Shown here in pieces: positions 1 through 7,276 of a stretch of 9,769 nt of DNA. Positions within the stretch are counted from its first letter, which is position 1. Each line of letters begins with the position of its first letter. Location: NCBI GenBank assembly GCA_029934775.1, contig JAOZLO010000077.1:1-9769 (forward strand). Direction: 5' to 3'. The notes under the pieces are model-generated. The model was not told where the DNA came from and searched no databases. It saw only the letters and a program-made list of their open reading frames with translations. The DNA is from Desulfocapsaceae bacterium. Lineage in GTDB: Bacteria; Desulfobacterota; Desulfobulbia; Desulfobulbales; Desulfocapsaceae. The translations under genes were made by a program, and so were the position numbers.

Positions 1-13
1 CTACCGCAACCAG

Positions 14-2077
14 ATGAAGTCTTTGATAGGAGATGCCCCCGGTGAAGCAATTTTCTGGGAAGCCCTGGATTTTGCAACTGAAGCCCATTTTGATCAGTGG
101 AGATGTTCCGGAGATGCATATATTCTTCATCCATGTTCTGTGGCCAGAATACTTGCAGAAGAGATGGATATAGTCCATCCTGAAATACTTTCAGCCGCCC
201 TTCTGCATGATACGGTTGAGGATGTGGAAGAGATAACAATGGAGCTTGTCGGCCAAAGATTTGGAAGTTATGTTCAGGCAATTGTTGAGGGGTGCACTAA
301 GGTTACACATGTATCTGGTGATAAACAGACCATTGCCAAACGAACTCACAGGAAGATTTTTTCCGGTGCAGCGCTCAGACCCGAGGTTATGCTTGTCAAA
401 CTCGCAGACAGGCTGCATAATCTGCGAACTTTGATGGTATTGCCAAAACGAAAACGGCAGCGTATAGCTGATGAAACAATAGATATTTATGCACCCCTGG
501 CCACGCTTTTCGGCTTGTTTAATTTAAAGCGGGAGATGTATAATCTGGCCCTGCGTTACAAATTTCCAAAACAGGGGGCGAAGCTGAACAGCTATATTCG
601 ACAATTGCAGAAATCCTCGACAGGGGAGGAGATTGTTGAAGAGGTCATAAAAGCAGCCGATAAGGCAGGACTTGCATGTAGACTTACTGCCCGCACAAAA
701 AAACTCTGGGCTTATTATGATGTGGTAAATGGCATTCTTGTCAAGCAGATCGAGACTCCCGTAGAAATTCTTGCACTTGTTGATGATGTGCCGGCCTGTT
801 ATAGCGCTCTCGGGATACTCAATCAGACCTATCGCCCCATTCCAAGGACAATCCGTGATTTTATCGCCAATCCCAAGCCAACCGGCTATCAGGGATTACA
901 TGCAAGGGCCATAATAAAAGGGAAAAAATATCTGTTTAAGATACGAACAGATGAAATGGAGCGCCGGGCTCAGAGAGGAATATTTCGAAACTGGAGCTCC
1001 CAGACGAAACAGCAGGGAAAATTCATCAAAGAAATTCAAGAAATGTTTGATGTTATAGGTTCGGAAGAATCTGTTTCGTACAGGGCGGTCATCGCGGCAA
1101 GTGGCATAAAGGAAATTTACACCTATACTCCCCGGGGAGATCTTATCTGTCTGCCAGTCAATTCAACAGTGCTTGATTTTTCCTTTCGGGTCCATACTGA
1201 AATTGGACATACATGCCTCGGAGCAATGATTAAAAATAAGCGTGTACCTTCCGAGCATCAGCTGAAGGATGGGGATATGGTGAGGATCATCCGCGCTGAA
1301 AAGCATATTCGTTTTGAACCAGATGTTTTAGAATTATGTAAGACTCCACGATCGAGAGGTGAGCTTGCCAAGGGATTCAGGATACGGCGCAGGAAGGTTA
1401 CTAAAAAAGTGGGACTTTCTATACTGAGTCAGGAAATGCTGCGATACGGTATTCCATTTGAAGTGTTACAGAGCGAGGGATTACCGGTTTTATTGGATCA
1501 TTATTCAGTAGAGTCCCTGGATAAATTGTATGTTGAAATTGGAGAAGGGAGGCTGCGGCTCCACGACGTAATTGAGAGTGTAAAGGTAATACTGTATGGA
1601 GGTGTATCACCGCTCGTGGCCCCAACAGGAGAGTTTAATAAAATTGAATTAACAACGTTAGATCCGGTCTCGGTAAAACTCTCTTCCTGCTGCAACCCCG
1701 ATCCTAGTGCAAAGGACAATTGTGCACTCCTGACTGAAAAAGGTTTATCTGTGCATCACAAAAAATGCAGCCGGTTTTTAAACCTCAAATTTCAACGTGA
1801 AGATGCTGTGAACATTTCCTGGAGGACCAGGAAAACTCTCGTTCGTAAAATACAGATCGTGGATATTCTGAGGGCAACAAGAAAAGAAGTCATGGATGTT
1901 ATTGCCGCCGCCCCTGAGGAGATGGAAGTGCAAAATATAGAGAATGTCTCAAGTTATTCGCAACTTCAGGCGGCATGGGAACTCACTTTCAGAGTTGCGA
2001 ATCTTAATATACTGCAAAAGACGATAAGACATTTCAAGAAGTCTGACGTCCCGTTTGAGTTCTATCTGGACTGTTGA
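14..2077 (+). CDS. RelA/SpoT family protein, probable (p)ppGpp hydrolase with degenerate synthetase domain
   Basis: Full-architecture RelA/SpoT homologue, predicted to hydrolyse the cytoplasmic alarmone (p)ppGpp. Domains in order: HD hydrolase (about 15-190), synthetase-like (about 220-330), TGS (about 365-427), helical region, Cys/His zinc-finger-like region (C559, C560, H581/H582, C585) and C-terminal ACT (about 610-687). The hydrolase residues expected from Rel structures are present: R30, H39, HD at 65-66, ED at 69-70, D132 and N136. The synthetase region keeps R227, K229, Y292 and H296, but the catalytic Asp aligns with T248 and the catalytic Glu of the usual ExQIRT motif is L307. The RxKD motif reads TIRD. 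Hydrolase-only activity is therefore inferred. The frame is open to the window edge and homologues often carry some 20 more N-terminal residues, so the true start may lie upstream. It converges on the minus-strand gene that ends at 2110. Confidence 0.9.
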   Translation: MKSLIGDAPGEAIFWEALDFATEAHFDQWRCSGDAYILHPCSVARILAEEMDIVHPEILSAALLHDTVEDVEEITMELVGQRFGSYVQAIVEGCTKVTHVSGDKQTIAKRTHRKIFSGAALRPEVMLVKLADRLHNLRTLMVLPKRKRQRIADETIDIYAPLATLFGLFNLKREMYNLALRYKFPKQGAKLNSYIRQLQKSSTGEEIVEEVIKAADKAGLACRLTARTKKLWAYYDVVNGILVKQIETPVEILALVDDVPACYSALGILNQTYRPIPRTIRDFIANPKPTGYQGLHARAIIKGKKYLFKIRTDEMERRAQRGIFRNWSSQTKQQGKFIKEIQEMFDVIGSEESVSYRAVIAASGIKEIYTYTPRGDLICLPVNSTVLDFSFRVHTEIGHTCLGAMIKNKRVPSEHQLKDGDMVRIIRAEKHIRFEPDVLELCKTPRSRGELAKGFRIRRRKVTKKVGLSILSQEMLRYGIPFEVLQSEGLPVLLDHYSVESLDKLYVEIGEGRLRLHDVIESVKVILYGGVSPLVAPTGEFNKIELTTLDPVSVKLSSCCNPDPSAKDNCALLTEKGLSVHHKKCSRFLNLKFQREDAVNISWRTRKTLVRKIQIVDILRATRKEVMDVIAAAPEEMEVQNIENVSSYSQLQAAWELTFRVANLNILQKTIRHFKKSDVPFEFYLDC

Positions 2078-2108
2078 TATCTCCCCAGGTCTTATAGTGG
2101 GACGTCAG
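2043..2108. repeat. Perfect 10-base inverted repeat at a convergent gene junction
   Basis: The arms CTGACGTCCC (2043-2052) and GGGACGTCAG (2099-2108) are exact reverse complements separated by 46 bases. Two wobble pairs and one A-T pair can extend the stem inward. The left arm lies in the last codons of the RelA/SpoT gene. The right arm sits just past the stop codon of the minus-strand gene. It could fold at the 3' end of either transcript. No T-tract follows on either strand, so it is not a classical intrinsic terminator. Confidence 0.55.
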
Positions 2109-2109
2109 T

Positions 2110-2661
2110 CTACTCTTCACTTACCTGTTTTTCCTTCCGGCAGTATTTGCTCAATACCCGGGTCAGCATATCCGGCAGATCGTTTTTTTGTCTTGAACTC
2201 CTGTTCAGCTGTTTCAGCGTTTTTTCCAGGGTGAGCCGTTCTCCAATAAAAATATGACGTAAAACGAGAGAGATCAGCCTGGTAATGGTTGTGAGGTTGG
2301 AAATTCTTGACTGCAGGTGATGGTCGTTGTCAAATGCCGTAGAAGCAAAGATTTCCACTGGGGCGCCGTTAAGTTCACTTACGGAAACATACCAGGTGTT
2401 TCTTTCCCGGTCCGTTGTTCGATATCGGACTGCGTCGAGCTCTTCGGGCAGTTCGGGTTCCGCTTGAGCGGGATGTTGAAAAGATTGTGGAGAGATCTGT
2501 ATATCTGTAAGTTCGAATAATTTCGCCAGATATTGCGGATTATTTTTGATATTATCTGCAAGAGTGTGGCATGTGGGGCAGAGATCAATGTTATTGCGGT
2601 TTGAGAGTTTTCTTTTTTTTCCGCAGGCAGGGCACGGTTCATTCTTAGTTTGTGAGGTCAT
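2110..2661 (-). CDS. Zinc-ribbon protein with TSCPD-like domain (ribonucleotide reductase C-terminal type)
   Basis: A 183-residue protein of unproven function. The N-terminus carries a four-cysteine zinc ribbon: C10 and C13 in CPAC, C28 and C31 in CPTC. Residues about 75-160 resemble the TSCPD domain found at the C-terminus of B12-dependent class II ribonucleotide reductases (NrdJ): an Arg-rich strand, a WYVSVSELNGAPVEIF stretch, then a SRISNLTTITRLISLVLR helix. No reductase catalytic domain is present. The ATG at 2661 is preferred because the reading frame further upstream (to 2748) runs out of frame inside aat and looks non-coding; Shine-Dalgarno support is weak. It overlaps the end of aat by 17 bases on the same strand, so the two are probably co-transcribed and translationally coupled. 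A role in nucleotide metabolism or in regulating reductase genes is only a guess from domain similarity. Confidence 0.75.
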   Translation of the reverse strand: MTSQTKNEPCPACGKKRKLSNRNNIDLCPTCHTLADNIKNNPQYLAKLFELTDIQISPQSFQHPAQAEPELPEELDAVRYRTTDRERNTWYVSVSELNGAPVEIFASTAFDNDHHLQSRISNLTTITRLISLVLRHIFIGERLTLEKTLKQLNRSSRQKNDLPDMLTRVLSKYCRKEKQVSEE

Positions 2662-3337
2662 TGTTCCAATATCCGCTGGGAGTAATATGTTTAATAGAGG
2701 ATTGTAAGTGCATCTGGAAGACTTCTCCTGTAATTTCTTTTGCGCCAAAATTCAGTAAAAGATCAGTGGTCATCTGGCAATCAATGAGTTGAAAATGCAT
2801 ATTTTTCAGGTAGGAAACAAGCTCCATAAGGGCAAACTTTGATGCATTGGTTATACGTGAAAACATCGATTCTCCAAAAAAAACCTTATCAAGGGCTACT
2901 CCATAGAGGCCACCAACCAGAGCGCCATCCATACGACACTCAATTGAGTGTGCATATCCCATTCGATGAAGTTTTATGTATGCCTGCTGCATTTCTTCTC
3001 CTATCCAGGTCTCTTCCCCTGACTGGATTCGTGTTTCTGCACAGGCTTTAATCACCTGGACAAAATCTTTGTCTCGGGTTATTTCAATGCTGCTTTTTTT
3101 CTGGTAACGGAGGAGTCGTCTGGGAATTTTGAAATCGTCCGGAAAGAGAACCAGTCGTGGTGAGGTGAACCACCACAAAAGTGGGTCACCTCTGGAAAAC
3201 CATGGAAAGATGCCCAGTCGGTATCCGGCAATAAGTCTTTCCGGTCTGAGATCACCACCGACGGCCAAAAGGCCATTTTCCTCAGCGAGATCTGGAGAGG
3301 GGAAAACATTTTGGTTGTTGAGCAGGAAAACGGACAT
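2645..3337 (-). CDS. aat: Leucyl/phenylalanyl-tRNA--protein transferase
   Basis: Transfers Leu or Phe from aminoacyl-tRNA to proteins with N-terminal Arg or Lys, making them N-end-rule substrates for ClpS/ClpAP in the cytoplasm. The 230 residues match the usual family length. Visible family motifs: GLLAVGGDL (22-30), GIFPWF (42-47), WW at 55-56, TWI (110-112), the GGLYG...FFGESMFSR block (142-161), NASK (164-167) and IDCQ (185-188). E156, D186 and Q188 fall at the positions of the catalytic residues described for the E. coli enzyme. The ATG at 3337 gives the expected N-terminus, though no strong ribosome binding site is visible. It is the first gene of a minus-strand pair with the zinc-ribbon gene; the usual neighbours clpA and clpS are not in the window. 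No convincing promoter was seen in the spacer. Confidence 0.96.
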   Translation of the reverse strand: MSVFLLNNQNVFPSPDLAEENGLLAVGGDLRPERLIAGYRLGIFPWFSRGDPLLWWFTSPRLVLFPDDFKIPRRLLRYQKKSSIEITRDKDFVQVIKACAETRIQSGEETWIGEEMQQAYIKLHRMGYAHSIECRMDGALVGGLYGVALDKVFFGESMFSRITNASKFALMELVSYLKNMHFQLIDCQMTTDLLLNFGAKEITGEVFQMHLQSSIKHITPSGYWNNDLTN

Positions 3338-3458
3338 GTGTTAAAAACTCATGCTCTATTGATTGTAAGATTTCTATGGAGAAGCATGCTGAGCAGTCTA
3401 CCATTGATCTGGAAAGAAGAAAAGCGATTAGGAAAAACAGAATTTGTTTTCCGAGAAG

Positions 3459-3505
3459 TAGTATTGTCCGGCCTCACGTTGTCTCGGGACAATACTATTT
3501 TTTTT
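3459..3505 (+). terminator. Intrinsic terminator without an obvious upstream gene
   Basis: TAGTATTGTCC (3459-3469) pairs perfectly with GGACAATACTA (3487-3497). The 11-base-pair stem encloses a 17-base loop and is followed directly by eight T residues (3498-3505), so its orientation is plus-strand. CCGAG (3451-3455) and CTCGG (3483-3487) can form a competing helix. No plus-strand protein gene precedes it, which suggests either the end of a short RNA starting inside or near aat, or an attenuator in the leader of the downstream operon. Confidence 0.8.
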
Positions 3506-3530
3506 ATTTCAGGAGTGTAGTATCATGGAG

Positions 3531-3559
3531 TTGATTTAGTTGAGTAAAAAATGTATCAA
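3531..3559 (+). promoter_or_regulatory. Weak candidate sigma70-like promoter for the SPOR-ATPase operon
   Basis: TTGATT (3531-3536) and TATCAA (3554-3559) are separated by 17 bases, lie downstream of the orphan terminator and about 145 bases before the chosen start codon. Only partial match to consensus; offered as the best candidate by eye. Confidence 0.25.
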
Positions 3560-3702
3560 TTTTAGCGTTGATCAGTTTTATTGATTTGAGAAAGATATCT
3601 CCTCTGAACGTAACTACTCATTGGGGAAGCATCCGAACTTCGCTAACTTCCGTACTTGTAACTGTTTACAGGGTACCTTTGAACTCCAGAAACTTCACCC
3701 AC

Positions 3703-5445
3703 ATGAAGGCAATGCAAAAAGATTTTGAGAAAACTGTAAATCCTCCTTTCCAGGCCCAAAATGATCTTGAGATTTTTTTTATGGGTGGTGAGCGAACCGA
3801 TGTGCTTGTCCGGTTGCAGGAGTCTGTTGCTGTCGGTATTCCTTTGCTTATTTTGACAGGAGAAAAGGGAAGTGGAAAGACACTACTCTGCAGGATGCTG
3901 GAACAGAAGATATCGGACGAATGTGTGGTGATTTACTGTCCACACACTGTTGAATCTTTTGAAGATGTTGTTCGGATTATTCTGCATAAACTGGGTGTTG
4001 TTACTGCTGCGATAACAGATGGTAAGGGTGTAAGAGAAGCAATTAAAAAAATAGTAGAACTTCTTCTTGAAGAGCGTTGTCATCTTTGTATGATTTTTGA
4101 TGAGGCAGAAAATATTTATCTGGCAACGTTGGAACGTATAAGAAAAATGCTGGGTCAGATGACGGAGGCGGGAGTTCACTTCCATGTTCTTTTTTCCGGA
4201 AGACCTCCGTTCCTTGGGAATTATGAACAATTGATTATCTGTGATTTTAAACAGATAGAAGAAGTACATGTGCAGTTAAAGGCTCTGTCAGCAATGGAAA
4301 CTGCAGATTATCTTGAAAATTGTATAGATCGTTTACCTGACGAAGTTCAAAAAGATATTTTTACTGAAGAGGTTATTGAACAAATATGTGTAACGGCAAA
4401 AGGCAACTTCGGGCTGGTTAATACATTAGTGGAAGAATCTATTGTAACTCCAGGTGACAACAGTTCTTTTATGGTCCTGTTGGATAGTGTGGCAGAAGTC
4501 AAGGAAGAGGATAGCCATTTTAAATGGTCTCATATTCTGACCAATATCAAACAGTTTATACCAATGATTTCCTGGACTGGAGGTGCTGTTGCTGTCATCG
4601 TTGTTCTGTTTCTCGCTTTCGATTCAGGAGATGAGGAACAGCGGGAAACTGTTATGTTGCCGAAGAAGGGCAGTGAAAAACAGCAAGAGATTATTTTTGT
4701 AAAAGAGGGAGATATCAGGTCTGAACCTGTTGTTAAAGATACGGTGGACGTATTTGAAAAGGAAGTTGACAGGGAAGTCGTTATTCCGGGAGAGGTTGGC
4801 GAAGTAAATAAGATGATCGCTGCAAAAACAAAAATGCAGGAGGAGATCATACAACCTGAGATAGAAAAGGTTGAGGTTGAAGATATCAAAGAGACAGTGG
4901 CGGAAAAGAAGGTTGTAGAAACGGTTGTTGTCCTGGAGAAACAGCAAGAAGCAGTAGAGCAGGAGAATGTTATAGTTATATTGCGGAAATCTGCATTATT
5001 GAAGAAAAAAGTTGGCGCATTTGAGCCGATAAAAAAGAAAAAAAAATTGATGCAGCCGGGGACAGTGGTGTCGAATATTTCCTCTGCAAATATGCATCTT
5101 ACTGTGAATCAACTGTATGAAAGAGGTATAGCGGCGGGGAAAGATTGGGAAAATGATGCCAGGGATCATATGTATACAATCCAGATAATGGCGTTAACCT
5201 CAAAAAATGCTGAGAAAAATTTGAAGGAGATGCTTGCTCAGGAGAATTACAGGCAGCAGGCGACAAACTTCTTCATTTTCAAGAAAAATGATTCTCCGAC
5301 TGTTCTCCTTGTTTATTATGGTGAATATTCGACAATTGCTGAGGCTCGAAAAGCGAGAAAAACCGTCCCTGCTTTCCTGCAGAAGCATAAACCGTATGCG
5401 ATTTCTATTAAAGGGGCTGTTGCCAAGGCCAGGAAATACCTGTGA
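3703..5445 (+). CDS. AAA-type ATPase with one membrane span and C-terminal SPOR domain (ExeA/DamX-like)
   Basis: A 580-residue inner-membrane protein. The N-terminal cytoplasmic ATPase (about 15-255) has Walker A GEKGSGKT (53-60), Walker B ending in FDEAE (D133, E134) and an SGRP sensor-like motif (165-168), as in ExeA/GspA/MshM-type ATPases. One hydrophobic segment follows at about 289-306, with lysines before it and acids after it, supporting N-in topology. A charged Glu/Lys/Val-rich linker of some 180 residues leads to a SPOR domain (about 491-570, beginning YTIQIMAL), a fold that binds glycan strands lacking stem peptides at division septa. The layout matches DamX/ExeA-like proteins, so a role in division or in envelope-complex assembly is inferred. 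The start is uncertain: the frame opens at a TTG at 3568, a TTG at 3679 has AGGG in front, and ATGs occur at 3703 and 3712. The first 45 residues of the longest form look non-coding. It is first of three same-strand genes. Confidence 0.85.
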   Translation: MKAMQKDFEKTVNPPFQAQNDLEIFFMGGERTDVLVRLQESVAVGIPLLILTGEKGSGKTLLCRMLEQKISDECVVIYCPHTVESFEDVVRIILHKLGVVTAAITDGKGVREAIKKIVELLLEERCHLCMIFDEAENIYLATLERIRKMLGQMTEAGVHFHVLFSGRPPFLGNYEQLIICDFKQIEEVHVQLKALSAMETADYLENCIDRLPDEVQKDIFTEEVIEQICVTAKGNFGLVNTLVEESIVTPGDNSSFMVLLDSVAEVKEEDSHFKWSHILTNIKQFIPMISWTGGAVAVIVVLFLAFDSGDEEQRETVMLPKKGSEKQQEIIFVKEGDIRSEPVVKDTVDVFEKEVDREVVIPGEVGEVNKMIAAKTKMQEEIIQPEIEKVEVEDIKETVAEKKVVETVVVLEKQQEAVEQENVIVILRKSALLKKKVGAFEPIKKKKKLMQPGTVVSNISSANMHLTVNQLYERGIAAGKDWENDARDHMYTIQIMALTSKNAEKNLKEMLAQENYRQQATNFFIFKKNDSPTVLLVYYGEYSTIAEARKARKTVPAFLQKHKPYAISIKGAVAKARKYL

Positions 5446-5933
5446 ATAATAACGACATCTTGCGTCGCATTCGTTATATCTTTGATTTGACCGATTCCAA
5501 AATGATTGCCATATTTAATTCAGCCGGATATGGAGTAACACGGACTCAAGTGAGTGAATGGCTAAAAAAAGATGACGATCCTGCGTGTAAAAAGTGCAGT
5601 GATACCAAGCTGGCGATTTTTTTTAATGGTCTGATTAATGACTGGCGAGGCAAACAAGAGGGACCTCCCCCCATTCCAGAAAAACGTCTAACAAATAATA
5701 TTATTTTAAGGAAATTAAAAATAGCATTAAACCTGAGAAATGAAGATATTCTGGGGATAATGAAGTTGTCTCATTTAGTTATAAGTAAACACGAATTAAG
5801 CGCATTTTTTCGCAAAATTGACCATAAGCATTATCGTGACTGTAAAGATCAGATATTACGTAATTTTTTAAATGGTTTGCAGGTTAAATATCGCCCTGAA
5901 ATTCATTTAAAGGCAGCATTTAAATGGAAATAA
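5442..5933 (+). CDS. DUF1456 family protein (YehS-like)
   Basis: A 163-residue protein of unknown function, recognised by its similarity to E. coli YehS. It has two copies of the DUF1456 domain (about 3-69 and 83-152). Each starts with N-(N/I)-(D/I)-ILR(R/K)(I/L)(R/K), contains a WLKK- or FFRK-type helix, and ends with a Cys-containing segment leading to (I/L)xxFxNGL. No catalytic residues, signal peptide or membrane span are visible, so it is probably cytoplasmic. The start is a GTG whose last bases overlap the TGA of the preceding gene (GTGA), with AGGA seven bases upstream. Translational coupling to the SPOR-ATPase is therefore likely. The pairing hints at a shared process, but nothing in the sequence says which. 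Confidence 0.88.
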   Translation: MNNNDILRRIRYIFDLTDSKMIAIFNSAGYGVTRTQVSEWLKKDDDPACKKCSDTKLAIFFNGLINDWRGKQEGPPPIPEKRLTNNIILRKLKIALNLRNEDILGIMKLSHLVISKHELSAFFRKIDHKHYRDCKDQILRNFLNGLQVKYRPEIHLKAAFKWK

Positions 5934-5989
5934 TTTCTGTGGTTTAAATCTCGATTTTTTCTAAGTACACTCCGCTACCGAGAAAATAT

Positions 5990-7276
5990 ATGGAAAGATT
6001 ACTGGTAATTATCATCTCAGCATCTATTGGAACAGGTTTCTATTACTGGTTCTCGCTGATGGTTCGAAAAAAATCTATGCAAGAGTATATAATGTCCCAT
6101 CAATGGTTGCTTCACCCCAATGCAATCTGTTATTGGCGAGCGGCTATGGCGAATATCGCATTTGGTATATATTTCTTTTTGGGGTACCAGGCGGTGGGCA
6201 TTTTGATTTTTACTTTTGCTGCAATACTTGATGGAGTTGATGGAGTAGTGGCGAGGAATTGCAATCTTGTTTCAGAGTGGGGGGAGTGGTTGGATCCAAT
6301 GTGCGATAAGTTGACTTACCTGCCTCCTTTGATTGGTTTTTCCTATTTAGGAATTATATCAATAAAATTGATCTGGATTCTTGTGGCAGTAGAGCTGGCA
6401 GGACAGTTGCTTGCCAGACACATTCTCTCCTTGTTTAAATTATCAGTAGCAGCGAATAACTTTGGCAAAATCAAGGCTATTATCTGTTTTATGCTCGTTA
6501 TCTTTTGCGCATTGCTGGAGAAAAATCCTGACGTTACAGATATGGGTGATGAAGTTCTGATAGCCTGTATTATCCTCTCTGCTGCTTCGGTGATCTTTAA
6601 GTTTATCCCCAACAGGTTATATGCTGACATCCTTTCAACGCTTAATTTTATTTGTGGCATTACAAGCCTTGTTTTCACGCACTATGGACATTTTGCCTGG
6701 GCCATTTCCATCATAATAGTCGGGCAGCTTTTTGATTTGTTCGATGGACGAATGGCAGAAAAGCATGGTGGCACAAAATATGGTCCGTACCTGGATGATA
6801 TAGCAGATTTTGTCAGCTTTGGGCTTGCTCCCGCTTATGTTGTTGCAAGATCAGGTGGTACAATGGCATGGTTCTTCTGTCTTTTCTTTTTAGCCGGTGT
6901 TGCCTATCGGCTTGTCCGGTTTGTAGCTTTTGATAAGAAAAGAACAGATTTACCCGATGGTATTTTCAATGGACTTCCCAGTCCTGCAGGGGCGTTGATT
7001 GTTCTTGGAGCTTCTTTGGTTGTTGATCCTGCCATCTTATGGGTTGTTGCGACATTATCTGTCGGGATGATGCTGAGTCATATACGTTTCGCCCATTTCG
7101 GCCAGATTATTTTAAAACAGATTCCAAAGCCGGTGTTTTTTCTGGTGAGTGCAACGATAATTATCATTATTGCATTTGTTTTCAAAACGAAAAATGTTGA
7201 AATGTTTGGATATGTGATCCTCTGTTCCGTTCTTTTGTATATGATAGTCGGAAGAAAATGGGTACACCGTTCTTAA
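5990..7276 (+). CDS. Fused CDP-alcohol phosphatidyltransferase: PgsA-like plus PssA-like domains
   Basis: A 428-residue polytopic membrane protein with two tandem CDP-alcohol phosphatidyltransferase domains, predicted to attach alcohol head groups to CDP-diacylglycerol. Domain 1 (about 40-185) has a perfect family motif: D81, D84-G85, A88-R89, G98, D102, D106, and resembles phosphatidylglycerophosphate synthase. Domain 2 (about 205-340) resembles phosphatidylserine synthase: a TLNFICG segment, D249, D252-G253-R254, G265, D269 and D273, then AYRLVRF and GLPSPAGA, both PssA traits. In domain 2 the motif Arg is E257 and the following spacer has seven residues, not eight. Single-domain enzymes are usually 180-270 residues, so this is a fusion, not a long single enzyme. 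The N-terminus has an extra hydrophobic segment (about 3-24). The ATG at 5990 has only a weak GAG upstream; the 56-base gap suggests it is the last gene of the operon. Substrates cannot be fixed from sequence. Confidence 0.88.
   Translation: MERLLVIIISASIGTGFYYWFSLMVRKKSMQEYIMSHQWLLHPNAICYWRAAMANIAFGIYFFLGYQAVGILIFTFAAILDGVDGVVARNCNLVSEWGEWLDPMCDKLTYLPPLIGFSYLGIISIKLIWILVAVELAGQLLARHILSLFKLSVAANNFGKIKAIICFMLVIFCALLEKNPDVTDMGDEVLIACIILSAASVIFKFIPNRLYADILSTLNFICGITSLVFTHYGHFAWAISIIIVGQLFDLFDGRMAEKHGGTKYGPYLDDIADFVSFGLAPAYVVARSGGTMAWFFCLFFLAGVAYRLVRFVAFDKKRTDLPDGIFNGLPSPAGALIVLGASLVVDPAILWVVATLSVGMMLSHIRFAHFGQIILKQIPKPVFFLVSATIIIIIAFVFKTKNVEMFGYVILCSVLLYMIVGRKWVHRS

Larger units (their letters stand above)
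3338..3702. other. Divergent intergenic region between aat and the SPOR-ATPase operon
   Basis: 365 bases with no convincing gene. It must hold promoters for both flanking units. Visible items are a strong plus-strand hairpin terminator (3459-3505), a weak sigma70-like promoter (3531-3559) and a small imperfect hairpin at 3652-3676 (GTAC-T-TGTAA, loop CTGT, TTACA-GG-GTAC) in the leader of the ATPase gene. A 51-codon frame from the ATG at 3376 (starting MEKHAEQSTIDLERRKAIRK) runs through the terminator. It lacks a good ribosome binding site and is not called. Confidence 0.6.

Noticed and set aside
2662..2748. Longer N-terminus for the zinc-ribbon gene starting at 2748
   Set aside because: The extra 29 residues are aat coding sequence read out of frame and the zinc ribbon starts right after the ATG at 2661.
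3376..3531. 51-codon frame in the divergent spacer
   Set aside because: No clear Shine-Dalgarno, it runs through the terminator hairpin and T-tract, and the product has no recognisable similarity. A small gene cannot be excluded but is not supported.
3568..3702. Upstream extension of the SPOR-ATPase gene to a TTG at 3568
   Set aside because: The 45 added residues look non-coding, precede the region where ATPase similarity begins, and there is no ribosome binding site at the TTG.
3600..3702. Possible riboswitch in the leader of the SPOR-ATPase gene
   Set aside because: Only one small imperfect hairpin (3652-3676) is visible and I do not see the conserved core of any class I know, including cyclic-di-GMP switches.
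3883..4269. 128-codon minus-strand frame inside the SPOR-ATPase gene
   Set aside because: It is antisense to the well-supported Walker A/B region, has an unremarkable composition and no domain; a shadow of the real gene.
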